A DNA stretch of 39,487 bases from Spirochaetales bacterium (lineage in GTDB: Bacteria; Spirochaetota; Spirochaetia; DSM-2461), in contig QKAW01000037.1 in the NCBI GenBank assembly GCA_003247135.1, forward strand, positions 1 through 39,487. Direction: 5' to 3'. The position numbers and the translations under genes are program-made. The notes below the pieces were generated by a model. That model saw nothing but the letters and a program-made list of their open reading frames with translations, had not been told where the DNA came from and did not search any database. Shown here piece by piece: positions 19,024-28,600 of this stretch. Within the stretch, counting starts at the first letter, position 1; each line of letters opens with the position of its first letter.

Positions 19024-20604
19024 GTGAAAGTTAACAGTAACATTATAATTTTTATTATATTAACAATTTTTATAACATCAAATGCATTTTTGTACAGGTA
19101 CTTAAATAATGATTACTTTATCGATAAAAAACCGACTGTAAAAGAGGATCAGGTAGAAAACGTTATATTCTCATTAATAGCTGCCCACGAAAAAGTACTT
19201 CTTGAAAGAAATGCCGAGATTGAAAAAGAGGCAGAAATGTTACGAAACAGGAAGTTAACAATTACCGATTCTGCGGAACTTAAAGCTATTGAAGAGAAGC
19301 TGAGATCCCTTGAACTTGAATCCCAAAAAGTTCTTGATAGTGTAAAAAACAGTGAAAACGAAAGAGCTGCAGCAGAGAAGAAAGCTGAGAACAACCAGCT
19401 GCAGTTAACAGAATTAATGAAAGAAAACAGCAGAATGGGAGCACAACTTGAAGGTATTACCAAAGAGTTTGATAACTATGTGTCTACTCTGGCTGATACC
19501 CTAAAAGAAAACAGTTTTTCTGAAAAAGATATAAGCAGTATAAATGCTGCATTTAGAAAAAACAGAGGACTTGATTATTTAAATGATCTTGTAGGCAATA
19601 TTCAAAGTAATAGAACCGCAATAAATATGAATTATACAAAACAGCTACAAGACTTATCTGATGAGTATCACAATGGATTACAGCAAATCGCCCAGATGCT
19701 TAACAGAGATGAATTCCAGGGAGTTTTTAACGATAAGGGTTTAATTGATACTAATTCATCAATAATCAAGCTAAAGAATATTATAAATAATTATCTGGAA
19801 ACTGTTGCTAAAAACAGTGAGTTAAAACTTAATCAGTCCCTTAAAGAGCAGGAAAAACAGCTACTTGACCAATTACAAAATGAGTTGGAGCTTCTTAAAA
19901 AAAGCGATGAAATTGTATTAAAAGATGCTCTTGATCAATTATTAAAGTCCCAGGAAGAGTTAAGAAACAGAGAGCTTGAACTAGCAAAGGCCGATAAAGA
20001 GGAAAGTCTTAAAGAGCTTGAAGAACGGTTAAAAGAGGAGATGGAAAAAAATGCTACAATAGTCCAGGGGGATATAGCTACCCCAGATACTATTTTATAT
20101 ACTTCCTGGTTACATATTCCTAAAATCTGGGAATCTTCCTCGTCCAGAATTTCCTTCTCTGGAAAAGAAGTTGAATCTATTGCATGGAGTAGAAATTCTA
20201 TCGAAGATAATATGCTTCTATCCTTTAACGCTAATATAGATTCTTCAGGTGAACTATTAATTAACCTTTACGGTAATGGAAAATTCAAAAATTGGGATGA
20301 TGGAATAACAATTTCTGTTAAAAATATTGGTGAAAACAGAATTCTAACCAATGTAACTTCCGGTGGTATTAGTGAGAAATCAAAAAACTTGTTATCTAAT
20401 AGTACAACTATTGAGGAAGGTTTAAGCGGTGATTACTATATTTCTGTAATTGATGGAAAACTAACCATGGTAGCAAATGGAAAAGAGATAATCAAAACTC
20501 TACCATTAAGCATAGAATTACAGGGTAAAATCGGTATTGGAAACAGAGCGGGAATGACTTTCCCTTTTGAATTAAGCAATATAAGGCTTATTAAAGTTCA
20601 ATAG
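19024..20604 (+). CDS. Membrane-anchored coiled-coil protein with C-terminal LamG-like domain
   Basis: A protein of 526 residues that I cannot assign to a named family. One N-terminal membrane helix (about 6-25) is followed by long charged coiled coils (about 45-140 and 250-340, for example ELKAIEEKLRSLELESQKVL). A C-terminal beta-rich region (about 350-526) has features of a concanavalin/LamG-like jelly roll: VTSGG, GDYYISVIDGKLTMVANG and GKIGIGN. The topology suggests a single-pass protein whose coiled coil projects a ligand-binding domain outside the membrane. It starts at a GTG with AGGA six bases upstream, overlapping the cyclase stop, so it is probably co-expressed with the cyclase and could be its partner. 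Confidence 0.75.
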   Translation: MKVNSNIIIFIILTIFITSNAFLYRYLNNDYFIDKKPTVKEDQVENVIFSLIAAHEKVLLERNAEIEKEAEMLRNRKLTITDSAELKAIEEKLRSLELESQKVLDSVKNSENERAAAEKKAENNQLQLTELMKENSRMGAQLEGITKEFDNYVSTLADTLKENSFSEKDISSINAAFRKNRGLDYLNDLVGNIQSNRTAINMNYTKQLQDLSDEYHNGLQQIAQMLNRDEFQGVFNDKGLIDTNSSIIKLKNIINNYLETVAKNSELKLNQSLKEQEKQLLDQLQNELELLKKSDEIVLKDALDQLLKSQEELRNRELELAKADKEESLKELEERLKEEMEKNATIVQGDIATPDTILYTSWLHIPKIWESSSSRISFSGKEVESIAWSRNSIEDNMLLSFNANIDSSGELLINLYGNGKFKNWDDGITISVKNIGENRILTNVTSGGISEKSKNLLSNSTTIEEGLSGDYYISVIDGKLTMVANGKEIIKTLPLSIELQGKIGIGNRAGMTFPFELSNIRLIKVQ

Positions 20605-20682
20605 GGTGTTACTTTTCCAAAAGAGATATAGACATTTATTTTTCTGAGTAATAAACTTTGCCTAAATAGGAGAAATTAAGGT

Positions 20683-22248
20683 ATGTCAATAAATTTTACA
20701 AATCTGGATAAAACTGAAAGCTTCAATCAATTACTTACAACACCTCTTTGTTCAATAAAAAGCGAGCTTAGTCCGGAAAGAATAAAAAAATATAGCGCTA
20801 ATGCTGGAGCAGGACTGGTATATAATTTTGCGGGAAAAAAGGTAAACGATAATATACTGGAACTTTTACAAAAACTTGCAGATGAGCAACAATTAGTAGA
20901 AAAATATAAAATGATTCTTAATGGTGATGTAGTTAATACAGGTGAGAAAAGAATGGTTCTACACCACCAGACAAGAGGTATGAAAATAGATGATGTAGTT
21001 GCAGATGGTCAGAACATCACAGAATTCTACGCTGGAGAAAAACAAAAGGCATTCGAATTCGCAAAGAAAGTTCATAATAAAGAGATTCTTGGTTCTACAG
21101 GAAAACCATTTGATACTGTAGTACAGGTAGGTATAGGTGGGTCTGATCTTGGGCCAAGAGCAATTTACCTGGCACTTAGAAATTATGCAAAACCCGTTAT
21201 GAATGCTCATTTTATTGCAAATGTAGATCCCGATGACGCGAACAATATTCTTCAACACCTGGATTTTGAAACAACACTGTTTGTACTGGTTTCAAAAAGT
21301 GGAACAACCCAGGAGACATTAACAAATCAGAAGTTTGTAATTGAAAAGATGAACCAGGCAAATATTTCAGGCTTAAATCCATTAAAACACTTTATCAGTG
21401 TAACTTCAGCAACAAGCCCTTTAGCATCAGATTCAAACTATCTCTCTTCTTTCTTTATTGATGACAATATTGGTGGAAGATTCTCAAGCAGCAGTGCTGT
21501 AGGAGCATGTATCCTTTCATTATCATTAGGGCCTGAAATATTTGAAAGATTCCTTAATGGTGCAAAAGAAGCTGATAAAATAGCATTAAATACTAATATT
21601 TTTGAGAATGCAGCTTTAGTTGATGCATTAATTGGTGTTTATGAAAATAATATTTTAAAAATGACTAATACAGCTGTAATTCCATACTCTGAATCAATGA
21701 CAAGATTTCCGGCACACCTCCAACAACTGGATATGGAAAGTAACGGAAAAAGTGTAAACAGATTTGGGGAACAAGTTAACTACTCTACTGGACCATCAAT
21801 TTTTGGAGAACCAGGAACAAATTCCCAACACTCATTCTTCCAGTATATTCACCAGGCAACATCTATTATTCCTGTACAGTTTATTGGATTCAGAAATCCG
21901 CAGATTGATGCTGATTTAGAGTACCAGGGTTCTACAAGTGGTAAAAAACTTAATGCTAACCTTGTTGCTCAGATGACAGCTATGGGTCTGGGTAAAGATG
22001 ATACTAACAAAAACAAGAATTTTGCAGGAGAGAGACCAACCTCCCTTCTTCATGCAGATAAACTTACTCCGGAAATAATGGGAGCAATATTGGCACATTT
22101 TGAAAATAAAGTAATGTTCCAGGGATTTACATGGAATATAAACTCATTTGACCAAGAGGGTGTTCAGTTAGGAAAAGTTCTGGCAAATAAAGTATTAAAT
22201 AATGAGATGGATGATATTCTTGCATCTTATGCAAGTATCATGATCTAA
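20683..22248 (+). CDS. pgi: Glucose-6-phosphate isomerase
   Basis: Interconverts glucose-6-phosphate and fructose-6-phosphate in glycolysis. The 521-residue protein contains VGIGGSDLGPRA, the sugar-phosphate loop SKSGTTQETLTN, the signature GGRFSSSSAVG, the catalytic region QLDMESNGKS and GEPGTNSQHSFFQ with the ring-opening histidine. AGGAG lies upstream of the ATG. It faces the phosphofructokinase gene, which performs the next glycolytic step, across a shared hairpin. The 78 bases before it hold no clear promoter. Confidence 0.97.
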   Translation: MSINFTNLDKTESFNQLLTTPLCSIKSELSPERIKKYSANAGAGLVYNFAGKKVNDNILELLQKLADEQQLVEKYKMILNGDVVNTGEKRMVLHHQTRGMKIDDVVADGQNITEFYAGEKQKAFEFAKKVHNKEILGSTGKPFDTVVQVGIGGSDLGPRAIYLALRNYAKPVMNAHFIANVDPDDANNILQHLDFETTLFVLVSKSGTTQETLTNQKFVIEKMNQANISGLNPLKHFISVTSATSPLASDSNYLSSFFIDDNIGGRFSSSSAVGACILSLSLGPEIFERFLNGAKEADKIALNTNIFENAALVDALIGVYENNILKMTNTAVIPYSESMTRFPAHLQQLDMESNGKSVNRFGEQVNYSTGPSIFGEPGTNSQHSFFQYIHQATSIIPVQFIGFRNPQIDADLEYQGSTSGKKLNANLVAQMTAMGLGKDDTNKNKNFAGERPTSLLHADKLTPEIMGAILAHFENKVMFQGFTWNINSFDQEGVQLGKVLANKVLNNEMDDILASYASIMI

Positions 22249-22251
22249 AAA

Positions 22252-22297
22252 GATCAAAAAAATGAGGGCTGTTGAATAGATAAAAAAAACAGCCCTC
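22252..22297 (-). terminator. Terminator between the convergent pgi and pfk genes
   Basis: A perfect 10-bp stem, GAGGGCTGTT with AACAGCCCTC and a 14-base loop (22264-22297). On the minus strand it is followed by a run of seven T, so it is a good rho-independent terminator for the phosphofructokinase gene. On the plus strand it lacks a U-run after the stem, so pgi may end less efficiently. Confidence 0.8.
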
Positions 22298-22305
22298 TAA
22301 AGTCT

Positions 22306-23637
22306 CTAGTTAGTCATGGATAGAGGCATTCTTGTTGTTGAAAGAACGTCTCTCCACAATGGTCCTTTAGGATCAAGTACTTTCCGTTCAGAAATTGCCT
22401 GAGCAATTGGCACATGCACAAGATGATAATTCCACATACTAATTAAAAGCTTGGTTTTTCCCGCCATAGCAGCATGTACAGCATTAGTACCCAATCTTGC
22501 ACAGTATAGTGAATCATTAGGAGTAGCTGCTGCTGCCCTAATCATATAACTTGGATCAATATATTTAAGGTTAGCCGGTTTACCAATCTTCTTTCTATGC
22601 TCCACAATTTTACGCGCAAGAAAAGTACCAATATCAGACAGTTTTTTATTTCCAGACTCATCAGTTTCATTAGACAAATCAAGAAGATCCTGCCCAGCTC
22701 CCTCTGCAACTAATATTACAGCGTGAAATCTTTTCTCAAGTCTTTTATCCAGTGCTGCAAGTAGCCCATTTGGTCCGTCAAGTTCAAACTTCACCTCTGG
22801 AACCAGAACAAAATTAGCATCGTTGGTAGCAAGAGCTGTGTGTGCAGCAATAAAACCGGATTCACGACCCATAACCTTAACCAGTCCAATCCCGTCTATT
22901 GCACCTTTAGCTTCAGTATGGGCGGAATAGACTGCATTAACAGCTTCCGCCACGGCTGTTTCAAAGCCGAAGGATTTCTGCATATAACTAATATCATTAT
23001 CTATAGTTTTTGGTACTCCGACAATTGCAATTTTAAGCCCTCGTCTTTTAATCTCTTCAGCAATGTACAATGCTCCATGCTGGGTTCCATCACCACCAAT
23101 AACAAACAACATATTGAGATTCAGTCTCTCTATTGTGTCTACTCTTGTTTCAATAGATGGACCACCTCTTGAAGAGCCCAGAATTGTTCCACCTTTTGTA
23201 TGTATGTCATCAACAATTTCAGGATTTAACTCTTTAAAAGGCAGATTATTTGCAGGATCCATTCCCTGATAGCCATATCTAATACCTGTAATTCTTCTAA
23301 CACCATATTCGTTCCAAAGTGATCGAACAATAGCTCTAATTACATCATTCAACCCCGGACAGAGGCCTCCACAGGTAATAATACCTGCATGTACATGATT
23401 AGGCTGAAAATAGATCATCTTTCGTGGCCCGGCTTTCTCCATAATATTACCTTTTACATAATCATCACGGTTTTTGTCCGAACCTGCATGATAAATAATA
23501 TCATACAAAACCCTTTCATCATCATTAACAAATGAAGCATGTTCTTCATCCATATTCTTTTTAAGAGGTATAGGAGATTCAATCTTGCACTCCCCTAAAG
23601 TTTCTATTGTAAAATCAAGATTTTCCATAGCTATCAT
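22306..23637 (-). CDS. 6-phosphofructokinase, trypanosomatid/PPi-clade type, predicted ATP-dependent
   Basis: Phosphorylates fructose-6-phosphate to the 1,6-bisphosphate. The long form (about 443 residues) has the family motifs CGGLCPGLNDVIR, GYQGM, GSSRGG, GGDGTQHGA, PKTIDNDI and GRESGFIAAH. The donor-selecting residue is glycine (G184 in GGDGT), not the aspartate of PPi-dependent enzymes (GGDD), while the lysine of PKTIDND (K210) is retained. This Gly/Lys pairing is known from trypanosomatid and some Entamoeba enzymes that use ATP although they fall in the PPi-PFK clade. The start is uncertain: the ATGs at 23637 and 23628 both lack a Shine-Dalgarno sequence, and a TTG lies at 23664. It is convergent with pgi. 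Confidence 0.92.
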   Translation of the reverse strand: MIAMENLDFTIETLGECKIESPIPLKKNMDEEHASFVNDDERVLYDIIYHAGSDKNRDDYVKGNIMEKAGPRKMIYFQPNHVHAGIITCGGLCPGLNDVIRAIVRSLWNEYGVRRITGIRYGYQGMDPANNLPFKELNPEIVDDIHTKGGTILGSSRGGPSIETRVDTIERLNLNMLFVIGGDGTQHGALYIAEEIKRRGLKIAIVGVPKTIDNDISYMQKSFGFETAVAEAVNAVYSAHTEAKGAIDGIGLVKVMGRESGFIAAHTALATNDANFVLVPEVKFELDGPNGLLAALDKRLEKRFHAVILVAEGAGQDLLDLSNETDESGNKKLSDIGTFLARKIVEHRKKIGKPANLKYIDPSYMIRAAAATPNDSLYCARLGTNAVHAAMAGKTKLLISMWNYHLVHVPIAQAISERKVLDPKGPLWRDVLSTTRMPLSMTN

Positions 23638-23737
23638 TGTTATTTTTTTTTTCAGATTTATCAAGCAAAGATTTGCACTTGTTGCAATGAACTGTTATTT
23701 TTAAGTAAAATAAGTAAATTTTTTTATAGGAGCATGG

Positions 23738-24547
23738 ATGAGTAACATTATTTCCATAAAAAACATTCTTTTTGGTTACCAGGAAGACAAGGATGTATTC
23801 AAAGATTTTTCAATTGATATTCCGGCAGGAGTAACAACATTTATTGGGCAAAATGGAACTGGAAAATCTACACTGATGCTATTGGCTGCAGGAAGAATAT
23901 TGCCGGAAGAGGGAGAAATAACAATTCTTGAAAAAAACAGCAAGGATATTACGGATGAAGAGGAACTAAACAGAATTGCATCAGTAATTTATCAGAATAT
24001 GGAATTCGATACTGATGAAAAGATTGGAGATTTACTTGATTTTGTTTATAAAAGTGGACACCACTCTAAAAACGTAGATAAAAACCTGGTAGATGAAATT
24101 ATAGAAGTAATGGATTTGAAAGAGTCTCTGGATAAAAAAACAAATATTGCCAGTAAAGGGGAGATGCAGAGGGTTATTATAGCATTTGCTCTTCTTTATG
24201 GTTCTCCTATTATTTTAATGGATGAGCCGGTTTTTGCCCTGGAGAACCATCAAAAGGATAAAATCTTTAACTACATTATTAATTATGCCCATAAGCATGG
24301 TATAAATATTATTTATTCAATTCACGATCTGGATATTTCAAAAAAATTCTGTGATAACGTGGTTCTTTTTCATAAAGATGGAACAGTGAAAACAGGTTCA
24401 AAAGATGAAATTCTAACAAAAGAGAACATTGAAGAAGCATATCAGGTCCCGATGCATCTACTCTATGATAGAGAAAAATTAAACAGAGAGACTATCCTTA
24501 AAAGTGATCTGGAAAAATCATCTCTTAAGGGTAAAATAATAGAGTAA
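23738..24547 (+). CDS. Orphan ABC transporter ATP-binding protein
   Basis: A single ABC nucleotide-binding domain of 269 residues, most like the iron-siderophore/FecE-type or metal-importer ATPases. Walker A is GQNGTGKST, the Q-loop VIYQNM, Walker B PIILMDEP and the switch histidine YSIHD. The ABC signature is degenerate: ASKGEMQR instead of LSGGQ. TAGGAG lies five bases before the ATG; an overlapping ATG four bases upstream hits a stop at once. No permease or binding-protein gene is adjacent, so its membrane partner must be encoded elsewhere or it has a soluble role. Its stop directly abuts the stop of convergent tsaC. Confidence 0.88.
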   Translation: MSNIISIKNILFGYQEDKDVFKDFSIDIPAGVTTFIGQNGTGKSTLMLLAAGRILPEEGEITILEKNSKDITDEEELNRIASVIYQNMEFDTDEKIGDLLDFVYKSGHHSKNVDKNLVDEIIEVMDLKESLDKKTNIASKGEMQRVIIAFALLYGSPIILMDEPVFALENHQKDKIFNYIINYAHKHGINIIYSIHDLDISKKFCDNVVLFHKDGTVKTGSKDEILTKENIEEAYQVPMHLLYDREKLNRETILKSDLEKSSLKGKIIE

Positions 24548-25111
24548 TTAATCTTGTAAAAGGTGAGGAGGAAGATATAAGTCCCCTTGCCTGATTAACC
24601 TGTAAGGTTTAACAGTAATGTCTATAACTGTAGATGGTCTTCTATCAATCATATCCCCACCATCGACTATCAAATCAACTTTATTTTCAAACTTTTCAAT
24701 AATTTCACTAATATTACACAAATGTGATTGTCCCGAAATATTTACACTTGTTGAAAAAAGTGGTGATTCAAAATGGGATACTATATCCTGTAAGAAATGA
24801 TCCTTTGGTAATCTGTATGCTATTGTTCCACCTTTTTTTACTGTTGTCACAACAGTCAGTGGCCCCGGCCAAAACTCTTCCAGGTCTTTAGGAAAAGGTA
24901 TAACAGATAGATTATTAAACTGTATTATCGAAGAAATTAGATGTAAGAAAGGTTTAGACTCTCCCCTACCCTTAATCTCTCTTATTCTTGAATCAGTATC
25001 TGGAGCCCGACCTAAAATACCATAAATAGTGTCGCAGGGAAAAATTACAATTCCATTATTTTCAAGAATATCTAAAACAGATTCAAAGCTATTCTCTTTT
25101 AAAAGTATCAC
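24548..25111 (-). CDS. tsaC: L-threonylcarbamoyladenylate synthase (Sua5/YrdC/YwlC family)
   Basis: Makes threonylcarbamoyl-AMP from threonine, bicarbonate and ATP, the first step of the t6A37 modification of ANN-decoding tRNAs. The 187-residue protein is a lone YrdC domain. It has GIVIFPCDTIYGILG at the N-terminus, KGRGESKPFLHLI, WPGPLTVV, AYRLPKD and the STSVNISGQ motif near the end. It lacks the C-terminal Sua5 domain. Its start lies inside the preceding gene (23-base overlap), so the two are probably translated from one message. Confidence 0.92.
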   Translation of the reverse strand: MILLKENSFESVLDILENNGIVIFPCDTIYGILGRAPDTDSRIREIKGRGESKPFLHLISSIIQFNNLSVIPFPKDLEEFWPGPLTVVTTVKKGGTIAYRLPKDHFLQDIVSHFESPLFSTSVNISGQSHLCNISEIIEKFENKVDLIVDGGDMIDRRPSTVIDITVKPYRLIRQGDLYLPPHLLQD

Positions 25112-25523
25112 GAAGCACTCCTATTAATAATAATATAACAAAGAGTACTATAGTAAATAGTGCAGAGACAAGAAGTAATACATTAGTATTTTGTTTAAAT
25201 ACAGGAATAATGTACTGGTAATCAATATCATAGAGTTTTTTCTTTATAGAATTATTTAATATTTTAATCATTTTTTGTCCAGATTCTATATAGCCCAAGG
25301 GTCTGGAAGCAACAACTAACCTGTCATGTTCAGATGAAAGACGTACTATTTCATCCTCAAGCTTGGAATTTTTTATTTCCAACTCTTCTACATGTTGCTT
25401 TAAGTTTCCTTTAAAATACTTCATAGATTTTAAATTTACTATTCCTACACTTCCTGAAAAAAGATTGATAATACAGAACACAACAAATCCGGCATATAAA
25501 GCCGTAACAATTTTCTTTAACAT
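25089..25523 (-). CDS. DivIC/FtsB-like membrane protein with an extra C-terminal helix
   Basis: A 144-residue membrane protein. A membrane helix (about 8-27) is followed by a coiled coil (about 38-70, VEELEIKNSKLEDEIVRLSSE) and RPLGYIESGQKMIKI, which resembles the post-coiled-coil RELGYVxPGE motif of the septum-formation initiators FtsB and DivIC. Unlike those proteins it has a second membrane helix at about 115-137, so the loop between would be extracytoplasmic. The assignment rests on this pattern only. It overlaps tsaC by 23 bases. No Shine-Dalgarno sequence is obvious. Confidence 0.6.
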   Translation of the reverse strand: MLKKIVTALYAGFVVFCIINLFSGSVGIVNLKSMKYFKGNLKQHVEELEIKNSKLEDEIVRLSSEHDRLVVASRPLGYIESGQKMIKILNNSIKKKLYDIDYQYIIPVFKQNTNVLLLVSALFTIVLFVILLLIGVLRDTFKRE

Positions 25524-25666
25524 AGGTTTTTTAACGGTATTTTTTTATATTTCTTGATAAAATTCAACATTTTTCTTTTATGTTATTAAAATCTGATTTA
25601 ATATTACATTAATAAGATTTAATTTTTAGAATTAATTTACCGATACAAAAACGAGGTATTATTTAT

Positions 25667-28600
25667 ATGGCAGCTGATTTAACAAAGAATCCTGATGATT
25701 TTGAACTTTATGGAACATTTACTGATGATGTAGAACTTGATCCAGATACTCAAGATGAGATGGACGATTACGATAAACAGGAAGATAGTTTCGACTCAAT
25801 GGATGATATTGGAGTGTCATTACCAATTAACTCTATTGAAGCAATTAAAGCACTTAGTCAGGAATTAATAAATTTAAGAAAGGAAATTCATGATCTAAAG
25901 GTTGAAATTGCTGCTGCAAATAATTCCCCTAAAATAAAAAACGAAATAGTTGAAGATAAAACTGATAGTGAGTCAAAAGGCTTTTTTGATAATGAAGATG
26001 AAGAGTCCATAACTTTAACTTTTGATGAACTAGATAATCTGGACAGTCTTGTTGAAAATGAAATTGAGTTTGAAGAACCTAATTATGATTCCTCATTTGA
26101 TCAGATTGATACTGATGACATTATAGATAAAAGTGAAGATGAACTAGATATAAATAGCGCACAAATACTACCTGAAAATGAAATTCAAGATGATGATATT
26201 CTTGATGACGCCCTGTTAAATGATAGCAATCTTTTTGATGAAGAAGATCCTGCCTTATCTCAGCTTTCTACTGATGAATTTGATGATGAGTTTGATCATG
26301 AAATTCCTGGAATTGATACAAGTAAAATAACTGAACTATCCGAGAATGATATTAAAAAGTTAAGAGAAGAAAAAATAAATAATCAAAAAATAGATGATAA
26401 TTCAGATGAAGATGAAATTATAATCACTAAAGAGGATTTTCCTGGAAGCGACCCTTTTGCAGGAGAGGATGAGATAGATTTCGATATTGATAACGTAGCT
26501 ATTCCGGAATCCCACTATGATTTTGATATAGATGATGTTACAGATGAGTTTAGTCAGAATGATTTTGAAATTGAAGAGTCGGAAAAAACTGAAGCACAAG
26601 AGTCAGATGAGATTGAAGTAAGTATTGAGGTTGCTGATGATATTGATCAGAGTGATGAAATTGATCTGGACTCAATAGAGGTTGGAAAGTCTGATAAAGC
26701 TGAAACTTCATTAATTGACGAGATTTCAATTGAAGATGATATAAATCTAGAAGATGATATAAATCTAGAAGATGATATAAATCTAGAAGATGATATAAAT
26801 CTAGAAGATGATATAAATCTAGAAGATGATATAAATCTTGAAGATGATATAAATCTTGAAGATGATATAAATCTTGAAGATGATATTAACTTAGAAGATG
26901 ATATTAACTTAGAAGATGATATAAACTTAGAAGATGATATAAACTTTGAAGATGATATTAACCTTGAAGATGATATTAACCTTGAAGATGATATTAACCT
27001 TGAAGATGATATTAACCTTGAAGATGATATTAACCTTGAAGATGATATAAATCTAGAAGATGATATAAACCTAGAAGATGATATAAACCTAGAAGATGAT
27101 ATAAACCTAGAAGATGATATAAACCTAGAAGATGATATAAACCTAGAAGATGATATAAATCTAGAAGATGATATAAATCTAGAAGATGATATAAATCTAG
27201 AAGATGATATTAACCTTGAAGATGATATTAACCTTGAAGATGATATTAACCTTGAAGATGATATAAACTTAGAAGATGATATTAATCTTGAAGATGACAT
27301 AAACTTAGAAGATGACATAAATCTAGAAGATGATATAAATCTAGAAGATGATATAAATCTAGAAGATGATATAAATCTAGAAGATGATATAAATCTTGAA
27401 GATGATATAAATCTTGAAGATGATATAAATCTTGAAGATGATATAAATCTTGAAGATGATATAAATCTTGAAGATGATATAAATCTTGAAGATGATATAA
27501 ATCTAGAAGATGATATTAACCTTGAAGATGATATTAACCTTGAAGATGATATTAACCTTGAAGATGATATAAATCTAGAAGATGATATAAATCTTGAAGA
27601 TGACATAGAGCTTGATGGACTAGCTATTGACTCCATCGATATTGATGATATTGAGACAGAAGAGATAACAGACTTTAATCTTGAAGATGAAGAAGATAAT
27701 ATTGAAAATATCGAAATAGAAGATAATCTGGATATTGATTCTATTGAAAATGAAGAAATTAATATGGATTCAGATGGGGATATCCATGAAGATATTTTTA
27801 GTGAATCAAACTCAGAGGATTTTGATATTGAAGATATTGAGCTTGATGAATCTAACGTTGTAGAGGTTAAGGATAATCTATCAGACAGCTACAAACAAAG
27901 TACTCCGGAAACGCCAAAAACTGAAATCTCAACAGATAAAAATATCAATTCAGAATCAGATATTGAATCAATCGATATGAGTGATGAATTTGGGCTGGAT
28001 TTCGACTCTACAGAAACCGATGGAAGTGATGACATTGAATCGGTAGATATAGGTGATGAGTTTGGTCTTGATTTCAGTACTGAGGATAACGACGAAAGCG
28101 GGGAAGATTTCGAATCCATAGATGTAGCTGATGAGTTTGGTATAGATTTTGATTCAGATGAAAAAGATGATGAAATTGAATCAGTAGATATGGGTGATGA
28201 GTTTGGTATAGATTTTGATTCAGAAACTGATGATATAGAAACTGATGATATAGAAACTGATGAAATAGAAACTGATGATATTGAAACTGATGATATTGAA
28301 ACAGTAAACATTGAAGATGAATTCGGTTTAGATTTTGAAGAAGATGAAACGGATGAAGACTCAAGTCTAAATGATGCAGAATCTGAAGATGAACTGGAAG
28401 TTAAAATAGCAGAAAAAGCAAAAGAGATTGCAGATGAGTTAACTAAAAAAGTATCTGATCAAGTTTCAGATTTTGATATAGATGACGATTTCTTAAGTGA
28501 TATAGACCTGGATGAAGATGACTCCAATATATTAATTGAAACAAATGATGAGTTGGAAAAACAGCTTGATGCAAAAGAAGAGGAGAAGCCAATTGTTATT

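Noticed and set aside
22306..23637. Annotation as PPi-dependent phosphofructokinase
   Set aside because: The GGDG loop lacks the second aspartate of PPi enzymes, so ATP use is the better prediction even though PKTIDND is shared.
23734..23745. ATG at 23734 as the start of the ABC ATPase
   Set aside because: That frame reads ATG GAT GAG TAA and stops at once. The ATG at 23738 opens the real gene.
26732..27613. Regular 18-bp repeats as a CRISPR array
   Set aside because: The units are directly adjacent with no spacers, in frame within a large gene, and no cas genes are present.
26647..27636. Long minus-strand open frame of serine-rich repeats (SSRFIS) opposite the EDDINL array
   Set aside because: It is the antisense reading of the 18-bp repeats, which have no stop in that frame. 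It has no ribosome-binding site and no independent structure.
27889..28364. Two minus-strand frames with SVSISS-like and HQFQYH-like repeats
   Set aside because: Shadows of the TDDIE and DEFGxDF repeats on the plus strand.
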